From positions 62,001 to 126,000 of the forward strand of contig NZ_CBYL010000005.1 in NCBI RefSeq assembly GCF_000577335.1: a stretch of DNA of 64,000 bases, in the 5' to 3' direction. Positions within the stretch are counted from its first letter, which is position 1, and every line of letters begins with the position of its first letter. Below are positions 25,901 to 33,591 of the stretch, piece by piece. The notes under the pieces were generated by a model that worked only from the letters and a program-made list of their open reading frames with translations, ran no database searches and was not told the origin of the DNA. This stretch comes from Faecalispora jeddahensis (GTDB taxonomy: Bacteria; Bacillota; Clostridia; Oscillospirales; Acutalibacteraceae). Position numbers and translations under genes: made by a program.

Positions 25901-27675
25901 GATACAGCCTCCTTCCCAACCTTCCATTTGACGGAGGTCTGGTAGTTGTTCCACATTTCCGTATACAGGCCGCCCTCAGCCAAAAGCTGCTGATGCGTGC
26001 CGTTCTGGAGGATCTTCCCGTCCTTTAAAACGAAAATTTCATCCGCATCCACTACCGTAGTCAGGCGGTGGGCAATCATGATCACCGTTTTTTCTTTGGA
26101 AAGCTCGGCAAACGCGGCCTGTACGCGGCTTTCGTTATCCGGATCGGCAAATGCAGTCGCTTCGTCCAGAATCACGACCGGCGAGTTTTTCAGCATTACG
26201 CGCGCAATGGCGATCCGCTGCTGCTCGCCGCCGGAGAGAAACACACCCTTGGTACCGACGATCGTGTCGAGTCCGTCGGGCATTTTTTCAATGATGTCCA
26301 TGCACTGCGCCGCTTTCAGTGCTTTCATGACCTCTTCCCGGGTGGCGTCCGGCTTTGCAAGGCGGACGTTATCGAGGATGGATGCCTTCAGAAGCCGGCT
26401 GTCCTGAAAGACAAAGGACACCGTCTTCATCAGCTCTGCCTTCGGGATTTCGCGGATATCAGCCCCGCCGATGCGGATGCTGCCCTCGTTGACGTCAAAG
26501 AACCGCGCGATCAAAGCCGCGAGGGTCGATTTGCCGCCGCCGGACGGGCCGACCAGCGCAACGGTTTTCCCCTGTTCGATTTTCAGGGTGACGCCGTCCA
26601 CCGCCTGATGCGTTCCGTCATAGCTGAAGCGCACATTCTGAAGCTCTACGGAAGCATTCTTCGGGTGAACCGGGTGCTCCGTTTCTTCCTTCAGCGGCTG
26701 GATGTCCAAAACGCTGTCGATGCGCTCCAGAGCGTCCTTGACGATCATGGCGTTCTCGCTGGAAAACATGATCTTTGTCAGCGTGATGGAAATGACCGGG
26801 GTGATGATGATATAGAAGATCAGGTTGATCAAAAACGTATTGGTCACGCCGCCCTGCGTAAAGTACAGGCCAGCGCCGATCAAAAAGGCAAACACACCGT
26901 TGATCGCCGTGGTGTACCCCATCATCGGCATGCGAAGCTGCTTTGTGTAAGAGATGACCCACTTGCCGTAATTGTCGATCGAGGCCTTGAAGCGCTTAAA
27001 CGAAAACACCGTTTGCCCAAAGGTTTTCACCACCGGGACTCCGCGTACATATTCCACCGCTTCGTTCGACATATCGTCCAGCGCGTTCTGGTATTCCTTC
27101 ATCTTCTGCTGCATCTTTTCGCCGGTCATTTTGATCATGATCAGGAAAGCGAGAATCACCGGAACAATGCTCAGCAGCCCAAGCCGCCAGTCAAAGAAGA
27201 AGAGAAGCCCAAGCAGGCCGATCGGCGTGGCGATGGCGCCCGCCTTATCCGGCAGCTGATGCGCCAGATATGTTTCGGTGGCGGCGCTGGATTCGTTGAT
27301 GATCTTTCTCATTTTGCCGCTGCCGAAGCCGTCCATAAACCCGAGCGGCAGCGTAACGATATGGTGCATGGCCTTACTGCGGATATTGGCCGCGATGCGA
27401 AACGCGGCAATATGAGAGCACATCAGACCGCCGACATACACAAACAGCGACAGCGCCGCAAACAGCACCGCCATCCACCCATTGTGCGCAAGATTTTGCG
27501 CCGACGAAAAGTTCGGGGCGACCTCCAGCACCTCTTTGATGATCATCCAGATGTACACAAACGGCACCAGGGCCATCAGTGCGCTGACCGCAGATAAAAT
27601 CCATGACGCGATTGTCAGGTATCGGAACCCGCCCGCATACACAAACAGCCGCGATATGCTTGACTGTTGTTTCAA
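25894..27675 (-). CDS. ABC half-transporter, exporter fold (YbtP/IrtA-like), ATPase and membrane domain
   Basis: 593 residues from the TTG at 27675, which follows AAGGAGGGAAATAA; the open frame to 27750 overlaps the preceding gene. It has six helices, Walker A GPSGGGKST, signature LSGGEQQR and Walker B LDEATAFADPDN. In the last motif the usual Ser after Ala is replaced by Phe, leaving AFAD instead of ASLD; the catalytic Glu is kept. It pairs with the downstream half-transporter. It lacks the siderophore-reductase domain found in mycobacterial IrtA. Confidence 0.85.
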   Translation of the reverse strand: MKQQSSISRLFVYAGGFRYLTIASWILSAVSALMALVPFVYIWMIIKEVLEVAPNFSSAQNLAHNGWMAVLFAALSLFVYVGGLMCSHIAAFRIAANIRSKAMHHIVTLPLGFMDGFGSGKMRKIINESSAATETYLAHQLPDKAGAIATPIGLLGLLFFFDWRLGLLSIVPVILAFLIMIKMTGEKMQQKMKEYQNALDDMSNEAVEYVRGVPVVKTFGQTVFSFKRFKASIDNYGKWVISYTKQLRMPMMGYTTAINGVFAFLIGAGLYFTQGGVTNTFLINLIFYIIITPVISITLTKIMFSSENAMIVKDALERIDSVLDIQPLKEETEHPVHPKNASVELQNVRFSYDGTHQAVDGVTLKIEQGKTVALVGPSGGGKSTLAALIARFFDVNEGSIRIGGADIREIPKAELMKTVSFVFQDSRLLKASILDNVRLAKPDATREEVMKALKAAQCMDIIEKMPDGLDTIVGTKGVFLSGGEQQRIAIARVMLKNSPVVILDEATAFADPDNESRVQAAFAELSKEKTVIMIAHRLTTVVDADEIFVLKDGKILQNGTHQQLLAEGGLYTEMWNNYQTSVKWKVGKEAVSC

Positions 27676-27688
27676 ATTATTTCCCTCC

Positions 27689-29167
27689 TTATACACTCTG
27701 CTCAACAGAACAGGCAAAGAAATCGCGCAGCCGGTTTCGGCCCTCGGCATCCATAGGATACTGAGCCTCTACACGGCCCCGCTCAATATGAACCACATAG
27801 GAGCAGCAGGTCAGAATAAACTGCGGGTCGTGCGAAACGACAAACAGCGTTTTCCCTGCGTTCCTAAGCTCATCGATGTGATTTGCCACCTCTTTCATGT
27901 GGCGCAGGTCCAGCCCGCTGGTGGGCTCGTCGAACAGGATGTACTCCCGCTGCGACGCAACCGCGCAGGCAATTGCGACCCGCTGCTTCTGCCCGCCCGA
28001 AAGAGCCATCGGGTGAACATTGCGCAGCGCATGCAGATCGAGCGCCGAAAGGATCTGCTCGGCCCGCTCCCGGTCCTCCTCCTGCATGCTGAGCAGAACC
28101 TCGTCCAGCACGCTTTCGCAGAACAGCTGATGATTGACATCCTGCATCACCATGTAGCAGTGCTTCAGCCGCTTTCCGCGCCTGAGGTGCCGTTCGCCAT
28201 CCTGAATCGCTCCGCCGCATCGCTTTTCAAGCCCGCACAGACACCGGGAAAAGGTGGTCTTCCCCGCACCGTTATGGCCGATCACGGCGATGCAGCCGCC
28301 TTTGGGCACAGAAAGCTGTTCTATGTTCAAAAATGGCTTTCGCCTCTCATAGGCAAAGGCCAGCTCACGGATGCAGACCGTCTGCCCGTCGTTCGCCGTC
28401 CTTGTTCGGCGTTCCGCAAGGCCCTCCAGCGTAAGGGGCCTGAGCCCCAGCTCTGCCAGCTCATTGCTGCTGAGCGCGTTCAGCTCGCTGCGGCTCAGAA
28501 TGCGGCGGATTCTGCCGTCCTTCAGATAAACCGCTCTGTCCGCAAGCTCGCGAAGATAGTACAGGCGGTGTTCGGCAATGATAACGGTTTTTCCCTCGGC
28601 CTTCCACATTTGAAGGATACGCCGCAGATCGCTGATGGCGAACACGTCCAGGTTTGAGGAGGGTTCGTCGAGCACGATCACCTCCGGCGAGCTGACGGAA
28701 ACCGACGCGCAGGCGATTTTCTGCTTCTCGCCGCCCGACAGCTCAAAGATACTTTTGTACATCAGCTTTTGAATGCCGAAGCTCTCCACGGTGCGGTCAA
28801 TGCGCCGCTCGATCTCTTCCTCCGGCATGCCCATATTTTCGCAGGCAAAGGCCAGCTCGCTTTTGGTATCCACATTAAAAAACTGAGAGCGGGGATTCTG
28901 AAAGACGGAGCCGACCTTTCGGGCCGTTTCATACAGAGGCTGGTTTTCCACCGCTTCCCCGTCGATGCAGACGCTGCCGCTCAGCCGACCCGCGTAGAAG
29001 TTCGGAATCAGGCCGTTGATCAGCCTTGTCAGCGTACTTTTGCCGCAGCCGGACTCCCCGCAAAGTAAAATCATCTCGCCGTCGGCAATCTTCAGCGAGA
29101 TGTCTTTGACGCTGCTGGCGCAATCGGCATTTTCATACTGAAAAGAGACATTCTTTAACTCAATCAT
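27689..29167 (-). CDS. ECF-type double ATPase (EcfA1-EcfA2 fusion)
   Basis: 492 residues from the ATG at 29167. It contains two complete ATPase domains: the first with GESGCGKST and LSGGEKQK, the second (from about residue 265) with GHNGAGKTT and LSGGQKQR. Energy-coupling-factor importers use two such domains, often on separate chains; here they are fused, as in YkoD-type systems. It would power the EcfT and S-component subunits encoded just upstream. It lies 13 bp before the ABC half-transporter genes. Confidence 0.88.
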   Translation of the reverse strand: MIELKNVSFQYENADCASSVKDISLKIADGEMILLCGESGCGKSTLTRLINGLIPNFYAGRLSGSVCIDGEAVENQPLYETARKVGSVFQNPRSQFFNVDTKSELAFACENMGMPEEEIERRIDRTVESFGIQKLMYKSIFELSGGEKQKIACASVSVSSPEVIVLDEPSSNLDVFAISDLRRILQMWKAEGKTVIIAEHRLYYLRELADRAVYLKDGRIRRILSRSELNALSSNELAELGLRPLTLEGLAERRTRTANDGQTVCIRELAFAYERRKPFLNIEQLSVPKGGCIAVIGHNGAGKTTFSRCLCGLEKRCGGAIQDGERHLRRGKRLKHCYMVMQDVNHQLFCESVLDEVLLSMQEEDRERAEQILSALDLHALRNVHPMALSGGQKQRVAIACAVASQREYILFDEPTSGLDLRHMKEVANHIDELRNAGKTLFVVSHDPQFILTCCSYVVHIERGRVEAQYPMDAEGRNRLRDFFACSVEQSV

Positions 29168-29209
29168 TGTCCATCCCCATCGTACCGTTTCACTTAAAAA
29201 AAGCGGTTG

Positions 29210-29241
29210 AATCTTGCCCCCGCCTCCGGCGGGGCAAGATT
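29210..29241 (-). repeat. GC-rich hairpin inside the ECF operon
   Basis: Arms AATCTTGCCCCCGCC (29210-29224) and GGCGGGGCAAGATT (29228-29241) pair over 14 bp with one bulged C. On the minus strand a T7 tract follows after about 8 nt. It lies between the ecfT and double-ATPase genes and could be a partial terminator or an mRNA stability element. The core matches hairpins at 1811 and 23482. Confidence 0.55.
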
Positions 29242-29262
29242 GCTGTTTCATATAAAATCGTT

Positions 29263-29997
29263 TTACGCAAAAAAAGAATTCAGAATCCACATTCCGAACG
29301 CAAGCAGGCACAGAGCCAGCGCGAGCACATCCGGAAAGCGGAATCCGATTCTGCAGATATTCGTTCTTTTGACCGGCGCGCCAAGCCCCCGCGTCAGCGC
29401 AGAGGCAGAGAGCTCCTCGCCGATTTTCACCGAGCAGATCATCATGGGGATGAGCCGGTATTCGAGCATGGCGGTCACCTTCCCGCCGCCGAAGCGGACG
29501 CCCCGCATGCGCATCGCGTCGTTAATAGCGGTGAACTCCTCCCCGACCGTTGGGAAAAAGCGAAAGATCACAGACATGGGAATCACGATCTGATTGGGAA
29601 GGTGCATCCGCTCCATGGCGGCGACGAATTCGCTGACTGTCGTTGTGGACATCACAAAGTACGCCATCGCGATGCTCGGCATAAAGCGGGTGACGATTCC
29701 CGTCATTGCGATCACCAGAAAATTGACAACGCCGCTGGTGACCGGGATCAGAAAAATCTGCATCAGATAGAAAACGGAAAACAGAAAGGTAAAGACAAAA
29801 GCGGCCCTCCATTTCATCGAAAACAGAAGGAAAAACACCGGCACGACCGAAAGGGCCAGCCGGAAATTCTCCATCTGCACCCCGCCCAGGCCCCCCAGAA
29901 CAAAGACGGCCATGGTAACGAGCAGCAGCAGCTTTGTTCTGGGGTCAAGCACCAGGGCTCGTTTTCCCGTGCTGGAATTCAGCAGAAAAGCGGGCAT
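29263..29997 (-). CDS. ECF transporter transmembrane subunit EcfT
   Basis: 244 residues from the ATG at 29997, which overlaps the TAA of the S-component gene by one base (TAATG). It has five to six helices and the two coupling motifs of the family in variant form: AMRMRG near residue 160 and ALTRGLG near residue 205 (Ala-Arg-Gly type). It links the S component to the fused ATPase. The frame remains open upstream across the S gene in a shifted reading, which is not coding. Confidence 0.87.
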   Translation of the reverse strand: MPAFLLNSSTGKRALVLDPRTKLLLLVTMAVFVLGGLGGVQMENFRLALSVVPVFFLLFSMKWRAAFVFTFLFSVFYLMQIFLIPVTSGVVNFLVIAMTGIVTRFMPSIAMAYFVMSTTTVSEFVAAMERMHLPNQIVIPMSVIFRFFPTVGEEFTAINDAMRMRGVRFGGGKVTAMLEYRLIPMMICSVKIGEELSASALTRGLGAPVKRTNICRIGFRFPDVLALALCLLAFGMWILNSFFA

Positions 29998-30593
29998 TAC
30001 GCAATCCCCGCCTTTTGAAAATGCTTTTTCAGGGCGGCTTTTCCAAGCAGTCCGCCGATCAGTCCGCTGATGAATGCAGCGATCAGTAAAACCGGGCACA
30101 TCCATGGGGGCATCAGTCTGGTCAAAGCATCGATATACTCCTGGCCATACCCTTGGCGGGTAGAGAAGTATGCATCGATATTCAGGAACAGCGGGATAAA
30201 ATTCCCCCAGACCCAAATGCTGAACACGCCGGAGGTCAGCACCGCCTTGGAGGCGCTCCTGTAATCGCCGCTTTTGTAGATCAGCTCGGCGATCAGGCCG
30301 GAAACCGCTCCTACCAAAATAGAATAAAAGCCCATACCGGTCAGCAGCATCAAAATCCCCATAATGACGCTCATGATCCAGATCATTCCGAACTTTTTCA
30401 CTTTGGTCAAAAACAGCATGAACGGGATTCCGCCGACGATCGGCACCAGCACGCAGAGCAGCGGCATAAAGATTGGTATGTACCCAAGCAGGGCCACCGC
30501 AAATACAATGACAAAGTACATGGCGGTAAAGATGCCTACGTTGATCAGGTCTTTTCCCTGAAGTCTTTTGTTTGAGATCGTACTTTGAGACAT
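29997..30593 (-). CDS. ECF transporter substrate-binding (S) component, MptD type
   Basis: 198 residues, six helices, with a polar N-terminus (SNKRLQGKDLINVGIFTAMYF) typical of S components that I recognise as the MptD group. It would bind the small-molecule ligand in the membrane. The ligand of MptD-type proteins is not known to me. It is first in a five-gene operon (S, T, double ATPase, two exporter-fold ABC half-transporters) and has a GCAGGAGGAAC site. A GTTAGT-AAAA-ACTAAC palindrome lies 17-32 bp upstream of the ATG. Confidence 0.82.
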   Translation of the reverse strand: MSQSTISNKRLQGKDLINVGIFTAMYFVIVFAVALLGYIPIFMPLLCVLVPIVGGIPFMLFLTKVKKFGMIWIMSVIMGILMLLTGMGFYSILVGAVSGLIAELIYKSGDYRSASKAVLTSGVFSIWVWGNFIPLFLNIDAYFSTRQGYGQEYIDALTRLMPPWMCPVLLIAAFISGLIGGLLGKAALKKHFQKAGIA

Positions 30594-30609
30594 AAAGTTC
30601 CTCCTGCAA

Positions 30610-30625
30610 GTTAGTAAAAACTAAC
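30610..30625. promoter_or_regulatory. Candidate MarR operator of the ECF/ABC operon
   Basis: Perfect palindrome GTTAGTAAAAACTAAC directly upstream of the S-component ribosome site. The same outer arms, GTTAG-N6-CTAAC, occur at 34745-34760 in front of the methyltransferase-marR-binding protein operon. Confidence 0.65.
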
Positions 30626-30641
30626 ATAGTCCTCGTTTTTA

Positions 30642-30658
30642 GGCGCCCATTGGGCGCC
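30642..30658. other. Short GC hairpin upstream of the ECF operon
   Basis: GGCGCCC and GGGCGCC arms are 3 bp apart and sit just upstream of the candidate operator. The role is unknown. The stretch 30661-30985 shows no other feature. Confidence 0.35.
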
Positions 30659-30985
30659 GTTTGATCCTCAATCTATTCTATTGTAGCGAATCAGGCTCTT
30701 TTTCGTCTACTCTGAAAGGTTCTGTTCTGCTCCATTCGGTCAGAATCTTATCTTTCAAAAGCATATTTGCTCTCTTGCGGAACGCGCGGCAGAGAAATGT
30801 TTTTTTAATGCGCCTGTTCACAGCGTTAAAGGGGGGCCATTTGCCGCCGGCTGGGAAAATGGAATGATCGGCACAAAGAAAACACCTGCATTCTGCAATC
30901 TCTTCCGCCCCCATTTTTCAGGCGCTTCTGTGAAAAAAGCTCGCCCCTGCCAATCCATTTGGTTTGCAGCGCGAACAGAAATATT

Positions 30986-31029
30986 GCTGTATCTCTTTGT
31001 TTGTAAAGAGATACAGCCGGTAGTATAAT
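30986..31029 (+). promoter_or_regulatory. Promoter of the ATC-hydrolase-like gene with overlapping operator
   Basis: TTGTAA (31001-31006), a 17-bp spacer and TATAAT (31024-31029) form the promoter. A perfect 13-bp inverted repeat, arms GCTGTATCTCTTT (30986-30998) and its complement (31005-31017), covers the -35 box, as expected for a repressor site. No regulator gene is adjacent. Confidence 0.72.
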
Positions 31030-31075
31030 GAATCTGCAAGTGGAAACAGCGTTGTGCAAAGGGCGGTGTGTCAGA

Positions 31076-31693
31076 ATGAAATATGGACTTCTTCCCAGAG
31101 GGATGTGGCTGGTTTTCCAAAAATCATTCCGCAGGCAGCTCTATCTGATCACACGGGAGGACCCGCAGGCTGTGATGAAAAAAGCCCGAACTGCTTACCG
31201 AAGCATTCTCTTCGATATTCCCGATTTTGATAAAGACGACCGCTTTCTTGTCAATATTCTCAGCGCTGCCATGCTGGCCGCCGTATACCTGAATTTGCAG
31301 GAAAAGCCCGAGCTTTCTGTCATGACGACGTACTACCATAAGGCCATGACGGAAAACACGGTGATGAAGCACTTTTTAAAGCACTCGGATTCCTATTCTG
31401 AAAAAGCGCAGGCAAAGCTGGCCCGGCAAGCCGCAGCCAGCCAGGCAAGAAAGAATCCGTATTCCTGGAAATTCCGGTATGAGCCTGGAACAGACCGGAA
31501 CAGCTATTCCTGCTATTTCGATACCTGCGGGATCTGGCATCTGTTTCAAACGCTCGGTATCCCGGAAATCACACCCGCAATGTGCACCTATGACTATGAC
31601 ATGGCGGAACTGAGCGGTTCCGTCTTCACGCGGCGGAACACCTTGGCCGGCGGCGGCCCTTGCTGCGACTGCCATTATCAGAAAAAAGCCTGA
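31076..31693 (+). CDS. L-2-amino-thiazoline-4-carboxylate (ATC) hydrolase-like protein
   Basis: 205 residues from the ATG at 31076; the in-frame ATG at 31028 overlaps the -10 box and is rejected. The C-terminal part, with FDTCGIWHLF, a Pro/Cys/Asp pattern (ITPAMCTYDYD), RRNTLAGGGPCCDCHY and conserved Cys residues, fits the ATC hydrolase-like family. The reference enzyme opens the thiazoline ring of ATC in Pseudomonas cysteine synthesis from ATC; most Clostridia members have unknown substrates. It is cytoplasmic. Its place between two metal-uptake operons is suggestive, since many metallophores contain thiazoline rings. Confidence 0.72.
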   Translation: MKYGLLPRGMWLVFQKSFRRQLYLITREDPQAVMKKARTAYRSILFDIPDFDKDDRFLVNILSAAMLAAVYLNLQEKPELSVMTTYYHKAMTENTVMKHFLKHSDSYSEKAQAKLARQAAASQARKNPYSWKFRYEPGTDRNSYSCYFDTCGIWHLFQTLGIPEITPAMCTYDYDMAELSGSVFTRRNTLAGGGPCCDCHYQKKA

Positions 31694-31860
31694 AAGAAAG
31701 CTGCCATGACTTTTGGTACATCACCATTGTAAAAGCCATGCCGAAAATACACCGACCGTCTTGCCTGATGAACGCAGCCACCAGGCAGAGGCTGACGGGC
31801 ACAGCGATTACAACGAACTGGCGACCGACCAAAGTCTTGAAACAAGCAGAACCGTAATGT

Positions 31861-31903
31861 GCAAAAGAAAGAGGATGCCGCAGCGGCATCCTCTTTCTTT
31901 TGC
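31861..31903. terminator. Bidirectional terminator
   Basis: A perfect 21-bp stem around a single A (31882), flanked by AAAA and TTTT, between the ATC-hydrolase-like gene and the convergent binding-protein gene. Confidence 0.87.
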
Positions 31904-31975
31904 ATGAAGCATATCGTGATCGGCTAAAAGGAGAAGCCTTCTCCATTTTAAAACGGTATCAGGTTATGTATTCTC

Positions 31976-33115
31976 TCACTGCTCCAGCTTTCTCAGCGCC
32001 AGAACGGAATCCATCTCCGCCTGTGTTAAGGTGACACGGTGCAGCCTTTCATAGTAAGCGGAAAGCTCCGAACGAAACTCTGCTTCGCTGTACAGTTCGG
32101 GATACGCTTTCGAGATCAGCCACAGCGGCATCAGCGGGGAATCGGCGCAGGGCGTCACCCAGGAATAAGCGGTTTGCGGAATATCGTAAACTGCTTTGTT
32201 CTTCCAGGCTGTTAAAAGCGACCAGTCCTGCCCTTCGATGGTATTGTTCAGAATGGCCTGTGCCGGAGCGTTATGGAAGACAAAGATCATATCGGGATTC
32301 CACTGGTAAATCTGCTCCATGCTGACCTCGGCGGTACCGCTGATCCCGGAAGCCGCATTTCGCAAACCTGCCTTTTCAAAGAAGCTTTGCGCATAGGAAT
32401 CAAAAGAGCTGCTTCCCGATACAACAAGGCTTCCGCCTGCATTGCTGAAAATGCACAGGGCGCTTTTGCTTTCTCCTGTCCGCTTTTCCAGCAGTTCCTT
32501 GGATTTTTGATCCGAGGCTGTCCATTCCGACTGCAGCCCCTCGCTGCTGTCCTTCTCAAATATCTCGCGGAGCAGGTTGTCCCAGGCAATGGAAACATCC
32601 TTAGGGTCGGTCTTTCCCTTCGGGAAGAAATCGATGATGGGAAGACCGGTATTGGTTAAGCCCTTTTTCTGATTCTCTCCATAATACAAAATAATATCGG
32701 GATCAAGCTGAAGCAGCGCTTCTGCATTGACGGCAAAATTATCCCCGATGAAAGACGTATCTACCTCTTTAAATTTCGGAAACAGCTTTGCCATCACCTC
32801 CGCGTTGGAAAACGCAAATGATTTGGGGCTCAAGCCCACGATCATATTTTTATCGGGAATGACCTCCAGCAGAACGGAGGTAACCGGGGGCGTAATGATT
32901 ACCACCTTCTGGATTTCCGATACAGGGGGAATTTCCACCTGATTGCCGCCCAGGTCGGTAATCAGCCTTGGGCCCTTCTTTTCCGCCGGAGCCGACACGC
33001 TGGTTTGCGAAGCGGTGCTTTCGCCCGCTGCTGTGGAAGTAGTGTTTTGAGCGCCGCATGCTGCGGCAGACAAAAGAAAGAATGCGGCCGCCGCCAAAGT
33101 TGCTTTACGAATCAT
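31976..33115 (-). CDS. Siderophore/metal-type ABC substrate-binding lipoprotein
   Basis: 379 residues from the ATG at 33115 (AGGAGGAAGCAGA upstream). Lipoprotein signal with lipobox SAAAC, a Ser/Thr/Ala linker, then a two-lobed cobalamin/iron-siderophore-type binding protein (TDLGGNQVEIPPVSEIQKVVII, LLQLDPDIILYYG, YQWNPDMIFVF). No FecCD-type permease or ATPase is encoded beside it, so it may feed a distant system or the ECF/ABC operon at 24-30 kb. It is last in a methyltransferase-marR-binding protein operon. Confidence 0.85.
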   Translation of the reverse strand: MIRKATLAAAAFFLLSAAACGAQNTTSTAAGESTASQTSVSAPAEKKGPRLITDLGGNQVEIPPVSEIQKVVIITPPVTSVLLEVIPDKNMIVGLSPKSFAFSNAEVMAKLFPKFKEVDTSFIGDNFAVNAEALLQLDPDIILYYGENQKKGLTNTGLPIIDFFPKGKTDPKDVSIAWDNLLREIFEKDSSEGLQSEWTASDQKSKELLEKRTGESKSALCIFSNAGGSLVVSGSSSFDSYAQSFFEKAGLRNAASGISGTAEVSMEQIYQWNPDMIFVFHNAPAQAILNNTIEGQDWSLLTAWKNKAVYDIPQTAYSWVTPCADSPLMPLWLISKAYPELYSEAEFRSELSAYYERLHRVTLTQAEMDSVLALRKLEQ

Positions 33116-33138
33116 TCTGCTTCCTCCTGTTCTGTTTT

Positions 33139-33591
33139 TCATGCATGGTTTTCAATCAGATTGTTTGCGTGCTCCAAAAATTTCTTGACGGCTTCCAGCT
33201 CCGGCTGAGACAGGCTGCCCACATATTCGAAAAGAGCCTTATCGTGCAGGTTGTGGTATTCCTCGTGAAACCGATAGGCCTGCCGGCCCTTTTCCGTTAA
33301 AAAGAGCGGAACTCTTTTTTTGTCCGCATCGTTCTGAGTTTTCGTGACCAGCTCGCGCTCCTCCAGCTTGAGAAGCGTTTTATGAACCACCGCTCTGGTA
33401 ATACCGAACCTGCGCGCAATTTCGGAACTGAATATTCCCGGATAGTCCCCAATCATCTTAATAATGTGGATTTCTCCCCGATAAAAGGTCATCTCCTCGC
33501 TGCCAAAATCCAGTACATTGGTTTTGCTGTTGGCAATCCTTTCGGTCAGGCCGATAAAGGCGTTAATCACTTCTCTTGGCAAATTGTCCAT
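33139..33591 (-). CDS. MarR-family regulator with AdcR-like metal-ligand pattern
   Basis: 150 residues, winged helix-turn-helix (SSEIARRFGITRAVVHKTLLKLEE) with a basic wing (DADKKRVPLFLTEKGR). His42 lies in the YRGEIHII helix, and His109, His113 and His116 in RFHEEYHNLHD. In zinc-responsive AdcR of Streptococcus, ligands include His42, His108 and His112, so the spacing matches closely. It overlaps the methyltransferase gene by 29 bp and precedes a metal-type binding protein gene. The likely operators are GTTAG-N6-CTAAC at 34745 and 30610. The metal is not determined. Confidence 0.82.
   Translation of the reverse strand: MDNLPREVINAFIGLTERIANSKTNVLDFGSEEMTFYRGEIHIIKMIGDYPGIFSSEIARRFGITRAVVHKTLLKLEERELVTKTQNDADKKRVPLFLTEKGRQAYRFHEEYHNLHDKALFEYVGSLSQPELEAVKKFLEHANNLIENHA

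Noticed and set aside
29998-30627. Upstream extension of the EcfT frame over the S-component gene
   Set aside because: The sequence is out of frame with the six-helix S component and low in hydrophobicity; the TAATG overlap gives the real start.
31028-31075. Earlier ATG for the ATC-hydrolase-like gene
   Set aside because: It overlaps the TATAAT box, so it would not be in the mRNA.
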